A stretch of DNA of 64,000 bases from Propionibacteriaceae bacterium ZF39 (GCA_039565995.1 CP154795.1:3534001-3598000); one strand, 5' to 3'; numbered from the stretch's first letter, positions 10,746 to 19,127 are shown. Made by a program: numbers and translations. The notes: generated from the sequence alone by a model not told the origin.

Positions 10746-10751
10746 TACGGT
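10746..10751 (+). promoter_or_regulatory. Candidate -10 box of the tetR-ABC operon
   Basis: TACGGT immediately precedes the TetR-type dyad, so the predicted transcription start falls inside the operator, consistent with autorepression. Confidence 0.45.
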
Positions 10752-10753
10752 TA

Positions 10754-10768
10754 GACCGACGGTCGGTC
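10754..10768. promoter_or_regulatory. TetR-type operator
   Basis: GACCGAC-G-GTCGGTC, a perfect 7-bp dyad with a one-base centre, 17 bases before the tetR ATG. Sequence and position fit an autoregulatory TetR-family site; the binding protein is inferred to be the adjacent regulator. Confidence 0.75.
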
Positions 10769-10784
10769 GAGAGGAGTCAGGGCC

Positions 10785-11435
10785 ATGATGGCGCGCACCA
10801 CCAAGCCTGCGGACGAGCGGCGGGACGAGATCCTGGACGCGGCGCAGCGATTGTTCGTGACCAAGGGGTTCCGGGCGACGACGATCGAGGACCTGCTCGC
10901 AGCGGTCGGCATCGCGAAAGGCACGCTCTACTACCACTTCGCCGGCAAGGACGAGATCCTGCAGGCGCTGGTGATGCGTACGGTTCGACAGGTCACCGCA
11001 CGTGCCGAGGCGGTCGCGGCCAGTGACCTCAATCCGCTCCACAAGTTCATCGGCGTGGTGGCAACGGTCAGCGCCGACGCGGAGGCCGCGGAGCTCGCCG
11101 AGGAATTCCACGCGTCCGGCAACGATGCTTTCCATCTCATGTCGATCATCGAGCTGATCTGTCATCTCACGCCCGTGCTCACGCGCGTGGTCGAGGAGGG
11201 GGTGGCGGCCGGGGTCTTCACCACCGGGCAGCCGCGCGAGGACGTCGAGATCATCCTCACGGGCATCGGCTTCCTCACCGATGACGGCATCTTCACCGGC
11301 GAACAGGCCGAGATTCCACGCCGGATCCGCGGCCTGGTCGACGCGGGCGAACGCCTCCTCGGGTGCCCTGCCGGCTCGCTCGCCGTTCTGGCCGGCTCCG
11401 CCGCACCGGAAACCCCCTCGGGAGGCGAGGCGTGA
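10785..11435 (+). CDS. TetR/AcrR family transcriptional regulator
   Basis: 216 aa; the N-terminal helix-turn-helix is canonical (RRDEILDAAQRLFVTKGF, TIEDLLAAVGIAKGTLYYHF, KDEIL). The ligand-binding C-terminal domain is not assigned. GAGAGGAG precedes tandem ATG codons at 10785 and 10788; either may be used. It is the first gene of an operon with an ABC permease and ATPase, overlapping the permease start, and has its own dyad operator, so it probably represses the exporter until its ligand arrives. Confidence 0.92.
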   Translation: MMARTTKPADERRDEILDAAQRLFVTKGFRATTIEDLLAAVGIAKGTLYYHFAGKDEILQALVMRTVRQVTARAEAVAASDLNPLHKFIGVVATVSADAEAAELAEEFHASGNDAFHLMSIIELICHLTPVLTRVVEEGVAAGVFTTGQPREDVEIILTGIGFLTDDGIFTGEQAEIPRRIRGLVDAGERLLGCPAGSLAVLAGSAAPETPSGGEA

Positions 11436-13663
11436 TGCTCACTCGCATGATCCGCGCCGACCTGCGCCGCAGCCGCGCCGTGTCGATCACCCTGCTGGCG
11501 ATCGTGACCCTCGCCGCAGCCCTAGCTGCGATGAGCGCCGGTCTGATCGTGCGCACCACCACGGCCATCGACCACCTCTGGGACACCTCGAAGCCCCCGC
11601 ACGCCGTGCAGATGCACGCGGGCGAAGCCGACCCCGCTGCCATCGACGCGTGGGTGCAGACGCGGCCCGCCATCGAGGACCACCACGTGATGCGGACCGT
11701 GAAGGTCCCGCCCCAGTCGCTGACGATCGCCGGCGTGAACCAGGGCGAATCCGCCCTCGAACCCGCCTTCGTCACCAGCCCACAGCGGTTCGACCTCCTG
11801 CTCGACAGCCACGGCAACCCGGCCGCCCCGGGCCCCGGAGAGATCGTTCTGCCGGTGCACTATCGGGCCATCGGCGCGGCGGACATCGGCGATGTGGTCG
11901 CGGTCCAACTGGACGGCTCTCGCCGCGAGCTGCGGGTCGTCGATTTCGCCCGCGACGTCCAGATGAACCCCTCGATGGTCACCTCGAAGCGGTTCGTCGT
12001 GCATCCGGACGACTTCGCCGCGCTCGACGCCCAGTTGGAAGAGGTCGAATACCTGATCGAGTTCCGCCTCCACGACCCGAGTGCCGCCAAGGCCGAACTC
12101 GATGCCTACCGCGCAGCCGGGCTGCCGGCTTCCGGCGTAGCCGTCGACCACACGATCTTCCGGCTGATGAATGCGCTGAGCACGCTCCTGCTCGCCGGCG
12201 TGGCCCTGCTGGTCGCCGGGCTACTGGTCGTGGTCGCGGGTCTCGCCCTGCGTCTCGCGATCCTGGCCGCTCTCGAGAACGACCTGCCCGAACTGGCAAC
12301 CCTCAAGGCGATCGGCGCCCGCCCGAAGGCGATTCGACGGCTCTATGTCGTGAAGTACGCCGCGATCGCAGCCGCGGGTGCCCTGTTGGGCTACGCCCTG
12401 TCCTTCCCGATCCTCTCCGCCGTCAGCGAGCCCGTGCTGCTCTACCTGGGCCAGCCGGCACTGACACTCTGGGACATCCTGGTTCCCATCCTCGCTGCGG
12501 CGGCGGTCGGAGCCATGGTCGTGTTGTTGTGCCTCGCCACCCTGCGACGCCTCAGTCGGATCTCCGCCACGCAGGCGCTGCGGACCGGAGCTGCCGGTCA
12601 GCTCAAACCCCGGCGGCATCGCCTGGTGCTCTCCCGCAACAGGTGGCTCCCGACGCAGGCCTGGCTCGGGCTGAAGGAGGCCATGCGCCCGGCCAACGCT
12701 CTGCTGGTCGGAGTCGTGGCGACGGCTACCTTCCTGGTGCTCCTTCCCCTGAACGCGGTCACGACGCTCGCCGATCCCGGCTTCAGCAGCTACCTCGGGG
12801 TCGGGCAGGCCGACGTCCTGATCGACACCCAGGACGATCCGGCACTCTTCGAACAGGTCCGTGCCGGGGTCGCCGCCGATCCCGACGTCACCCGCAGCAC
12901 CGGCCTCGCCACCCGCCGCCTCGACGTCCTGACCCCGGACGGCGAATGGGAGAGCCTGCTCGTCGAGTCGGGCGATCACACGATGTTCCCGTTGCACTAT
13001 TCCCAGGGGTACGCCCCTGCGGCGCCGGGCGAGATCGCCTTCTCCCACAACCAGGCCGCCGCGCTGAAGGCCGGACTCGGCGACCGGGTGACGCTGAAAT
13101 CGACGGACGGCGGTGCGGCCCACTGGCACAGCGTCTCGGTCGATCTCGCCGAGGGCGTCGATGCGAAGGCGAAGGCCGACGCGCTCGCTGCGGCGTACCC
13201 CGGGGCGAAAGCCCTCTCCGTCGCCGAAGCCAGCAATGAGGCGATCGGTGCCACGCTGACACAGCTGCGCCTGGTCTCGGGGCTGTCAGCCGCGGTCGCG
13301 TTCGCGCTGGTGTTCCTCGTGACGGCGCTGTTCGCGGTGCTCGTGGTCTCGCGGGAGGCCGATCAGATCGCCACCCAACGCGCGATCGGGGCGAGGGCGT
13401 CGGGGCTGGTGGGGCAGTACCTCATCCGGTTCGTCGCCGTCGGTGTGTTCGGTGTCCTGATCGGCGTCGTCCTGGCCCAGACGCTCGGCCAGCTCCTGAC
13501 CGCGGGAGCTGTCGGCCTGCTCGGCGCACCCGGCCTCGTGGTGCTGGTCGATCCACTGCTGTCCTGGCTCGCGGTCCCGGCACTGCTCATCGTCGCCGTG
13601 GTTGCTGCCACCCTCCTGGCCCTCGGCCGCATCCCCACCATCACCGTTCTCGATCCCGGCTGA
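11435..13663 (+). CDS. ABC transporter permease, FtsX-like (two FtsX domains)
   Basis: Membrane protein of 742 aa from ATG 11435, which overlaps the tetR TGA and sits 9 bases after GGAGG; GTG 11432 is an alternative. Layout: one N-terminal span (about residues 15-35), an extracytoplasmic domain, three spans about 245-375, a second short span and external domain, and three C-terminal spans about 610-740. This is the MacB/LolE-like arrangement with duplicated FtsX cores. With the ATPase 10 bases downstream it forms an exporter or mechanotransmitter; the substrate is unknown. Confidence 0.9.
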   Translation: MLTRMIRADLRRSRAVSITLLAIVTLAAALAAMSAGLIVRTTTAIDHLWDTSKPPHAVQMHAGEADPAAIDAWVQTRPAIEDHHVMRTVKVPPQSLTIAGVNQGESALEPAFVTSPQRFDLLLDSHGNPAAPGPGEIVLPVHYRAIGAADIGDVVAVQLDGSRRELRVVDFARDVQMNPSMVTSKRFVVHPDDFAALDAQLEEVEYLIEFRLHDPSAAKAELDAYRAAGLPASGVAVDHTIFRLMNALSTLLLAGVALLVAGLLVVVAGLALRLAILAALENDLPELATLKAIGARPKAIRRLYVVKYAAIAAAGALLGYALSFPILSAVSEPVLLYLGQPALTLWDILVPILAAAAVGAMVVLLCLATLRRLSRISATQALRTGAAGQLKPRRHRLVLSRNRWLPTQAWLGLKEAMRPANALLVGVVATATFLVLLPLNAVTTLADPGFSSYLGVGQADVLIDTQDDPALFEQVRAGVAADPDVTRSTGLATRRLDVLTPDGEWESLLVESGDHTMFPLHYSQGYAPAAPGEIAFSHNQAAALKAGLGDRVTLKSTDGGAAHWHSVSVDLAEGVDAKAKADALAAAYPGAKALSVAEASNEAIGATLTQLRLVSGLSAAVAFALVFLVTALFAVLVVSREADQIATQRAIGARASGLVGQYLIRFVAVGVFGVLIGVVLAQTLGQLLTAGAVGLLGAPGLVVLVDPLLSWLAVPALLIVAVVAATLLALGRIPTITVLDPG

Positions 13664-13673
13664 GGAGCCTGAC

Positions 13674-14414
13674 ATGACCATCCTGCGCACCCGCGAACTC
13701 ACCAAGGACTACCAGGCCCGCGTTCTGCATGGCATCGATCTCGCCATCGAGCCCGGCCAGTTCGTCACGATCATGGGCCCCTCGGGCTCGGGCAAGTCCA
13801 CTCTGCTGCATCTGCTGAGCGGCATGGACACCCCCACCTCGGGGCAGGTCTTCCTCGGCGACGACGAGCTGACCGCTCTGGGCGAGGCCGACCTGACCGA
13901 TCTGCGCCTGCGGCGGCTGGGCTTCGTGTTCCAGGAGCCGCACCTGCTGCGTACGCTCACCCTCCGCGACAACATCGTCCTTCCCGGGTTCCTTGCCGAC
14001 GACGAACCCCGCGAGGCCGTGGTCGCCCGGGCCGATGCGCTGCTGGAACGGTTGAGTATCACGGAGCTCGCCGACCGCGACGTCACCCAGGCCTCGGGCG
14101 GCCAGTTGCAGCGCATCGGGATCTGCCGCGCGCTGATCAACACCCCAGAGGTGATCTTCGGTGACGAGCCGACCGGCGCGCTCAACTCATCGACCGCCGC
14201 GCAGATCCTCGACATCTTCGGTGAGGTGAACCAGGACGGCACGACCATCGTGCTCGTGACACACGACCCACAGGTGGCTGTGCGGGGAGACCGGGTGGTC
14301 ATGCTCGTCGACGGACGGATCGCCGAGGATGTGGACCTCGGACAGTACGCCCCGGAGGACCGGACCGAGCGCCTCCAGCAGGTGTCCGCACTCATGGCCA
14401 CGCGGGGCATCTGA
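13674..14414 (+). CDS. ABC transporter ATP-binding protein (MacB/LolD type)
   Basis: 246-aa ATPase partner of the FtsX-like permease. Walker A GPSGSGKST, signature ASGGQLQR, Walker B VIFGDEPTGAL and H-loop VTHDP are all present. Start at ATG 13674 (MTILRTREL) after TGAGGAG; a longer open frame overlaps the permease and is not needed. The GALN variant after the Walker B Asp-Glu is typical of the MacB/LolD/FtsE class. It ends just before repeat copy B. Confidence 0.95.
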   Translation: MTILRTRELTKDYQARVLHGIDLAIEPGQFVTIMGPSGSGKSTLLHLLSGMDTPTSGQVFLGDDELTALGEADLTDLRLRRLGFVFQEPHLLRTLTLRDNIVLPGFLADDEPREAVVARADALLERLSITELADRDVTQASGGQLQRIGICRALINTPEVIFGDEPTGALNSSTAAQILDIFGEVNQDGTTIVLVTHDPQVAVRGDRVVMLVDGRIAEDVDLGQYAPEDRTERLQQVSALMATRGI

Positions 14415-14429
14415 GCAAGCTTCTCCCCT

Positions 14430-14528
14430 CGAGACCCCACGAAGAATCACCCCTTCCCCGCGAGACCCCTCGGCGGGAGTCGAGACACCTGTTCGAGCAG
14501 ACGTCTCGAGCAGGGCCAAGGCGTCTCG
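14430..14528. repeat. Phased CGAGAC/GTCTCG inverted-array element, copy B
   Basis: CGAGAC at 14430, 14461 and 14481, a 16-base centre ACCTGTTCGAGCAGAC (14487-14502), then GTCTCG at 14503 and 14523. The distance across the centre (22 bases between unit starts) is identical to copies A and C. It separates the convergent ABC ATPase and AbiEi-like genes. Confidence 0.9.
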
Positions 14529-14542
14529 ACACTTCGCGCGAC

Positions 14543-15463
14543 TTAGGCCGCACGGGAGCGGGCAAGGGCGATGCCGTCGCGGACGATCCGATCGACGACC
14601 CACGGCTTGTTGGCTTCGCCGGCATCGAAGCGGACCATCCACAGCCCGACGCGCCGGAGGCGTTCCTCGCGCTGCTTCTCCGCGAGGACTACCTCCCCCA
14701 CGTCCTGGCCCGGCTTGAGCAGGCGACCATATTTGACCTTGCCATCGAACTCACCGACCAGATTGTGTTCGCGCCAATAGAAGTCGGTGCGGGCAAGAAA
14801 CTCCCCGGTGCGAGGATCGTGGAACTCGGCCTGGAGGTCCGGCATGGGCGTACCCGCCTCCGCCATCGACCATCTCGTCCAACTCTCGCCCGGGCTTTCG
14901 GCTCGGGCATCAGCAAGAAGAAGGACACGACGGGCCTGGACATTGCCTCGACGGCTGCCATCGGCTTCGAGCAGGGCGAGGGTCTCGTTCCGGTCGAGGC
15001 CGACTGCCAGCGCTCGATCGGCGACCGCCAGCGCATCCGCTCCATGGAGGACCCTGACCAGATCAAGAACGGTCCGATCAAGCGGTGTGACAGCAAGTCC
15101 CTCGACCATCGTGGTGAGAATCGGGAACGTGCTGCGATGGAGACACAGGTCTTGCATCCGCTTGCTGCCCGAGTTGTCGGCGGCTCTGACCACATGGGCT
15201 CGACCCAACGCCTTTTCCGGTATCGGCAGGCCATGGGCCACCGCGGCCGAGATGTGGCTGAACACGCAGCCGGGGTGCCGGGACAGGACTGCTTCCATGA
15301 GTACGCGGTGGCGGACCTCGGGAGTCAATGCGGCGTATTCACCACGTTCATAGAAACCGCGACGGACCCGGCGAAGGTGTCCGGCGGAGACCATGGCCCG
15401 GATCAGGGCAGGGGTGAGACCTTCGGCGAGGAGCTGGGCGGTGGAAACAATGCGCGCGACCAT
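14543..15463 (-). CDS. AbiEi-like HTH protein with PD-(D/E)XK endonuclease-like C-terminus
   Basis: 306 aa from ATG 15463 (MVARIVSTAQLL); an upstream in-frame ATG at 15595 would add 44 non-conserved residues. The N-terminal part (about 1-90) resembles the AbiEi antitoxin-type winged helix (LIRAMVSAGHLRRVRRGFY). The C-terminal 100 residues have ESWTRW, TDFYW and GEFDGKVKYG, the spacing of a Vsr/DUF559-like nuclease fold with an E-X-D-G-K site. No AbiEii-type toxin is next to it, so a classical type IV toxin-antitoxin role is unlikely. It is bracketed by repeat copies B and C. Biological role unknown. Confidence 0.7.
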   Translation of the reverse strand: MVARIVSTAQLLAEGLTPALIRAMVSAGHLRRVRRGFYERGEYAALTPEVRHRVLMEAVLSRHPGCVFSHISAAVAHGLPIPEKALGRAHVVRAADNSGSKRMQDLCLHRSTFPILTTMVEGLAVTPLDRTVLDLVRVLHGADALAVADRALAVGLDRNETLALLEADGSRRGNVQARRVLLLADARAESPGESWTRWSMAEAGTPMPDLQAEFHDPRTGEFLARTDFYWREHNLVGEFDGKVKYGRLLKPGQDVGEVVLAEKQREERLRRVGLWMVRFDAGEANKPWVVDRIVRDGIALARSRAA

Positions 15464-15503
15464 GTCGGCAAGCCCACCATGCGTAGAGCGGGCCGCCGGG
15501 AAG

Positions 15504-15512
15504 TTATCCACA
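15504..15512. promoter_or_regulatory. DnaA-box consensus upstream of the AbiEi-like gene
   Basis: TTATCCACA, a perfect match to the DnaA box, 41 bases upstream of the chosen start. A single box, so it does not suggest an origin; it could be chance or a regulatory site. Confidence 0.3.
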
Positions 15513-15587
15513 GGTTTGGGGCTGGAAACTTCCTCTTTCTGATGCCCTATCCCGTCACGCCCACGGTCCGCTCCCCCGCTGACGCCT

Positions 15588-15695
15588 CGAGACACCCTGG
15601 CATTCGTCGAGACGTCTGCTCGAGCAGACGTCTCGACGCAGTACGTGGTGTCTCGCGGAGGTGGTTGGTGTCTCGACGCAGTACGCGGTGTCTCG
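15588..15695. repeat. Phased CGAGAC/GTCTCG inverted-array element, copy C, with a 34-bp perfect palindrome
   Basis: CGAGAC at 15588 and 15608, centre GTCTGCTCGAGCAGAC (15614-15629), then GTCTCG at 15630, 15650, 15670 and 15690, all exactly 20 bases apart. The core 15605-15638 is a perfect 34-bp palindrome. It lies between the AbiEi-like gene and lysR. Confidence 0.92.
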
Positions 15696-15703
15696 CGGGG
15701 CGG

Positions 15704-16642
15704 CTAGTCCTCTACGTGGATCCGAGACTGCTGGGCGGCGGGCGACTTGTCGACGAGTTGTTTCGCGGCGGTCCGAAGGGCGCCGTGCAGGGCGACGATC
15801 TCGGGCTTCTCGGCTTCGTTCTCGGGGACGAGGACGGAAACGCGACGGCGCACGCCATGGGCGATGCCCAGCGGCACCAACCCGGGGTGATCCTGGCCGA
15901 CGATGGACAGCACGGGCCGCATCGCTACGCCGATGCCCTTCGTGACCATGATCCTGGTCATCGTCGGGTCATCGGTCGAGCAGAGGATCTCCGGCACGAA
16001 CCCCCGCTCCCGACAGACGGTGATCAGCTCCTGACGACACTTCGGACATCCGCCGACCCAGTTGGAATCAGCGGCGTCCTCGAGATCGACCACGCCCTCA
16101 CCGGCCAGCGGGTGGTCCTCCGAGACCATCAGCACGAATTCCTCGTCGAGGATCGGCAGCTCGACCTGGCCCCGGCCGGGCTCGTCCTCGGGATAGGAGA
16201 AGTTCATGATCGCGTTGACCTGACCGCCGCGCAGGAGGTCATAGCTCGCGGGCGGTTCGGCATCGAGCACCTTCACCCGCAGTCGGTCATCGGCGGCCAA
16301 CAACGCGGCAATGGCCTCGGGCACCAGCGCGGCGGACGCGCTCGGGAAGGACGCCAGCGACAGCTCGATCAGGTCGTCGCGGCCGGCAGCCTCGCGGACC
16401 TGCTCACAGACGAAGCGCCAGGAGGACAGGGTGGTCTCGGCGTACCCCTGCAACGCCCGGCCCGCCGCCGTCAGCTCGATCCGCCCGCCCTCGCGGGTGA
16501 AGAGCTGGACGTCCATGATGCGCTCGAGCGCCTTCATCTGCTGGCTGACCGTGGGCTGGCTGAAGTTCAGCCGACGCGCTGCAGCGGAGATGCTCCCCGT
16601 GTGCACAACGGCGAGAAAGACTTCGAGCAGCTTGGTGTCCAT
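15704..16642 (-). CDS. LysR family transcriptional regulator
   Basis: 312 aa from ATG 16642; the frame is open far upstream but only because it runs through the next gene. N-terminal winged helix MDTKLLEVFLAVVHTGSISAAARRLNFSQP with the LysR signature, then an effector domain of the periplasmic-binding fold. A CPKC pair (GGCPKCRQEL, about residue 205) inside the effector domain is unusual and could sense metal or redox. It follows a DUF6297 membrane gene by 32 bases on the same strand; its targets are unknown. Confidence 0.9.
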   Translation of the reverse strand: MDTKLLEVFLAVVHTGSISAAARRLNFSQPTVSQQMKALERIMDVQLFTREGGRIELTAAGRALQGYAETTLSSWRFVCEQVREAAGRDDLIELSLASFPSASAALVPEAIAALLAADDRLRVKVLDAEPPASYDLLRGGQVNAIMNFSYPEDEPGRGQVELPILDEEFVLMVSEDHPLAGEGVVDLEDAADSNWVGGCPKCRQELITVCRERGFVPEILCSTDDPTMTRIMVTKGIGVAMRPVLSIVGQDHPGLVPLGIAHGVRRRVSVLVPENEAEKPEIVALHGALRTAAKQLVDKSPAAQQSRIHVED

Positions 16643-16674
16643 GCCGGGATTCTCCCATGCCCGGCCAACCGGGG

Positions 16675-18249
16675 TCAGCGCCGTTGGGCAGCGCGCTCGG
16701 CCTTGGCCTGCGCCAGTTCCTTCTTCTGGGCCTCCTGCTGCTCGCGCAGCGAGTCCATGTCGATCGGGTTGGTGACCACCCAATAACAGATCGCAGCCAG
16801 GACCGCGGAGATGATCCAGTGCAAACCGAAGACCAGGGGCGCGGTGATGATGATCGCGACCTCGAAGCCCTTGACCGCGTTGGTGAACATGCCGGTCGGC
16901 ATAGCACCGGCCTGCGTGGCCAGCATCGGCGCGCCGAAGTCGATCGGCTTGGCCGTGATCCAGCGGCACGCGCCGAGGAAACCGGCGGCAGCCGTCACGA
17001 CCGCCAGCGGGATGGCATCGACCGGTGAGCTCCCGAGCCCGGTCATCGCCGGTGTCACGAGCAGGCCCCAGACCACGGCCACGCCCAGCGACACCATCAT
17101 GGACGCCTTGCGCAGCTCGGGCTGCGTGAACGGGAAGCAGCGCGCGAGGCCCTGCGTACGCGTCAGGACCCGCAGCATGCCCAACAGCGGAATCATCGCG
17201 CCGAACAACACCAGACCGGACACCAGCGGAGTCAGTCGCCCGACACCCAGGGCCACCAGGGCATAGGGCACCACGACGGACACCAGCACGGGCAGGAACA
17301 CCGTGGGCGTCCGCAGCACCCGGGCGAAGTCCCGTCGGATCATCGCATCGACGCCCTTGCCACGACCACGTTTCGGCGTGACCTGACCGCGCTCGACGGC
17401 ATTGCGCTCCACGACGATGTCGCGGACGAGGCCGAGATCGAGGGCATACATCGCACCGGCCATGCCCGCCGCGAGCGAGCCACCCGACGTCAGCCGGGCC
17501 CGCCGGATGCGGTTGAGGCGGAGAAAGGCGAGTACGCCGGCCAGCACCAGCACGACAGCCCCGGTTGCCGCCACCACGATGGTGATCGCCGCTTCGCGCG
17601 CCTCCCCGAGGTCGAAGCCGAACCACCGCGCGGCGATGCCGACGACCAGCACGAGGCACGCCACGGACACGGCGCTGAACAGATAGACAGCGATCTTGGT
17701 GAACTGCGTCCTGTCCGCACCCTGCTCGGCGGCCGCGAAGGCCACGATTCCGGCCGCGGCGAGCCCGGTCGCCACGGCCCACATCACGATGAGCTGCACC
17801 GACGACCCGGTCAGGGCCGCGACGAGCGCGCCTGCGCCGGCGCCGATGAGCGAGGACAGGATGATGGCCGACACCAGCCGCGTACGCAGCAGCGAGGCCC
17901 GGTCGATCGGGGCGTCGAGCATCCAGAAGCCCTCGGCCGCCGACGCGAGCACGGGCCCGAAGAGCCGCGCCGCTGCCACGGCGAGCGCGACGACGGCGCC
18001 GAGTACGGCGAACGGCAGCAACGTGCGCGCCGACTGGCAGCTCGTCGTCACACAGCCGGCGGCGGAACTCTGCGCGTTCATGACGATCTGGACGACCATC
18101 GCGCCGATGACCGCGACGGCCAGGACCACGACATAGGCGTCCTGGATCGCTTCCCACAACGTCTTGGTCGCGCGGCCGGTCCGCCAGTCCTTGACGAGGA
18201 GTTTCAGTTGGCGTTCGTCGGCCTCGTGATCAGCCAGGGGCCCGCTCAT
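16675..18249 (-). CDS. DUF6297 family multispanning membrane protein
   Basis: 524 aa with 10 or more hydrophobic spans (for example about residues 40-60, 75-100, 130-180, 195-220, 230-255, 325-345, 395-420, 455-485), ending in a charged Glu/Gln/Ala tail (SLREQQEAQKKELAQ). Its ATG overlaps the stop of an ABC ATPase gene, which marks it as the membrane half of an ABC-2-like exporter. I recognise the actinobacterial DUF6297 pattern, but the substrate is unknown. Confidence 0.75.
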   Translation of the reverse strand: MSGPLADHEADERQLKLLVKDWRTGRATKTLWEAIQDAYVVVLAVAVIGAMVVQIVMNAQSSAAGCVTTSCQSARTLLPFAVLGAVVALAVAAARLFGPVLASAAEGFWMLDAPIDRASLLRTRLVSAIILSSLIGAGAGALVAALTGSSVQLIVMWAVATGLAAAGIVAFAAAEQGADRTQFTKIAVYLFSAVSVACLVLVVGIAARWFGFDLGEAREAAITIVVAATGAVVLVLAGVLAFLRLNRIRRARLTSGGSLAAGMAGAMYALDLGLVRDIVVERNAVERGQVTPKRGRGKGVDAMIRRDFARVLRTPTVFLPVLVSVVVPYALVALGVGRLTPLVSGLVLFGAMIPLLGMLRVLTRTQGLARCFPFTQPELRKASMMVSLGVAVVWGLLVTPAMTGLGSSPVDAIPLAVVTAAAGFLGACRWITAKPIDFGAPMLATQAGAMPTGMFTNAVKGFEVAIIITAPLVFGLHWIISAVLAAICYWVVTNPIDMDSLREQQEAQKKELAQAKAERAAQRR

Positions 18250-19022
18250 CGGCGCTTCTTTCCGTGGGACGGACGGGGCTTCTGCTTGGGCTTGTTGGCG
18301 GGAGCCTGGGACTCCGCAGCCTGTCCGGTCGGCTGGGTGGACAGCTGGACCTTCTCGGCGAGCGATTCGCTCTCCTCCCCTTCCTCACGGTCCGGGCCGA
18401 TGCGCACGATCCGCGTGGCGACCTGCTCGACCAGATAGGGCTCGTGGGAGGCGAAGACGAGGGCGAGTCCGTCCTTCAGTTCCGAGTTGAGCCGCTCGGC
18501 GAGCCAGCGCACACCCTCGGTGTCGAGTCGCTGCTCGGGTTCGTCGAGAACGAGGAGCTTGCGGGGGCGGACGAAAGCGGTGGCGAGCGCCAGTCGGCGC
18601 CGCTGGCCGGACGACAGCGTCCCGGGCAGCTGACCGGACTGCGGCACGAGCTGCACCTCGTGGAGCACATCGTCGACCACCTGATCGGGCTCGGCGAGAC
18701 CGTGCGCCCGGGCCAGGAGATCGAGATGCTCCACCACACTGAGGTCGGGGAAGAAGTCGAGGTCGTCGATGACGGTCGCGAGGTTCTTGCGGATCGTGCG
18801 GGAGGTCTCGCTGAGCTTCTCGCCGCAGATGGTGATCTCACCCTCGGTCGGGCGGTCGGCGCCCACGAGGCACCGCAGCAGCGTCGACTTGCCCGCACCG
18901 TTGCGACCGGTCAACGCGATTGCCTCACCGGAGCGAACCTCCAGGTTGAAGTTGTCGATGATCGCGGTCTGACCGTATTTCCTGGTCAGTCCGGACACCT
19001 TGAGGATCGACTCTCTCGCCAT
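18246..19022 (-). CDS. ABC transporter ATP-binding protein paired with DUF6297
   Basis: 258 aa; Walker [10 protein letters not shown], signature LSSGQRRRL, Walker [14 protein letters not shown]-loop ASHEP. After the ATPase core (about residue 205) there is a Glu/Ser then Lys/Pro-rich tail. A four-base overlap with the DUF6297 gene shows coupling. Gln in place of the usual aromatic or small residue after the Walker B Asp-Glu-Pro is seen in export-type ATPases of this group. Confidence 0.9.
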   Translation of the reverse strand: MARESILKVSGLTRKYGQTAIIDNFNLEVRSGEAIALTGRNGAGKSTLLRCLVGADRPTEGEITICGEKLSETSRTIRKNLATVIDDLDFFPDLSVVEHLDLLARAHGLAEPDQVVDDVLHEVQLVPQSGQLPGTLSSGQRRRLALATAFVRPRKLLVLDEPEQRLDTEGVRWLAERLNSELKDGLALVFASHEPYLVEQVATRIVRIGPDREEGEESESLAEKVQLSTQPTGQAAESQAPANKPKQKPRPSHGKKRR

Positions 19023-19121
19023 GCGCCCAATCCTCCCCCGGGACCCAAACCCTCACCAAACCGTCTCGCGGCGCCGGTGGAGGCCGGACTCGCGGGCGGA
19101 AGAACTGTCCGAGCCACCCGT

Positions 19122-19127
19122 TAAGCT
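19122..19127 (+). promoter_or_regulatory. Leaderless promoter -10 box of menG
   Basis: TAAGCT ends 7 bases before GTG 19135, identical geometry to menF. Confidence 0.6.

Noticed and set aside
14543-15463. Type IV toxin-antitoxin system
   Set aside because: Only an AbiEi-like domain is present, fused to a nuclease-like domain, and no AbiEii nucleotidyltransferase toxin is adjacent.
15504-15512. Replication origin
   Set aside because: A single DnaA box without a cluster, AT-rich unwinding region or dnaA/dnaN genes.
10461-15695. CRISPR array for the GTCTCG repeats
   Set aside because: Units are only 6-7 bases with 13-14-base spacers, change orientation at a palindrome, and there are no cas genes.
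14765-16786. 673-codon plus-strand open frame across the AbiEi-like and lysR genes
   Set aside because: It is antisense to two genes with clear families and crosses the palindromic repeat; no homology seen.
16643-18157. Long minus-strand 5' extension of the lysR frame
   Set aside because: It is an out-of-frame reading of the DUF6297 gene; LysR homology starts exactly at ATG 16642.
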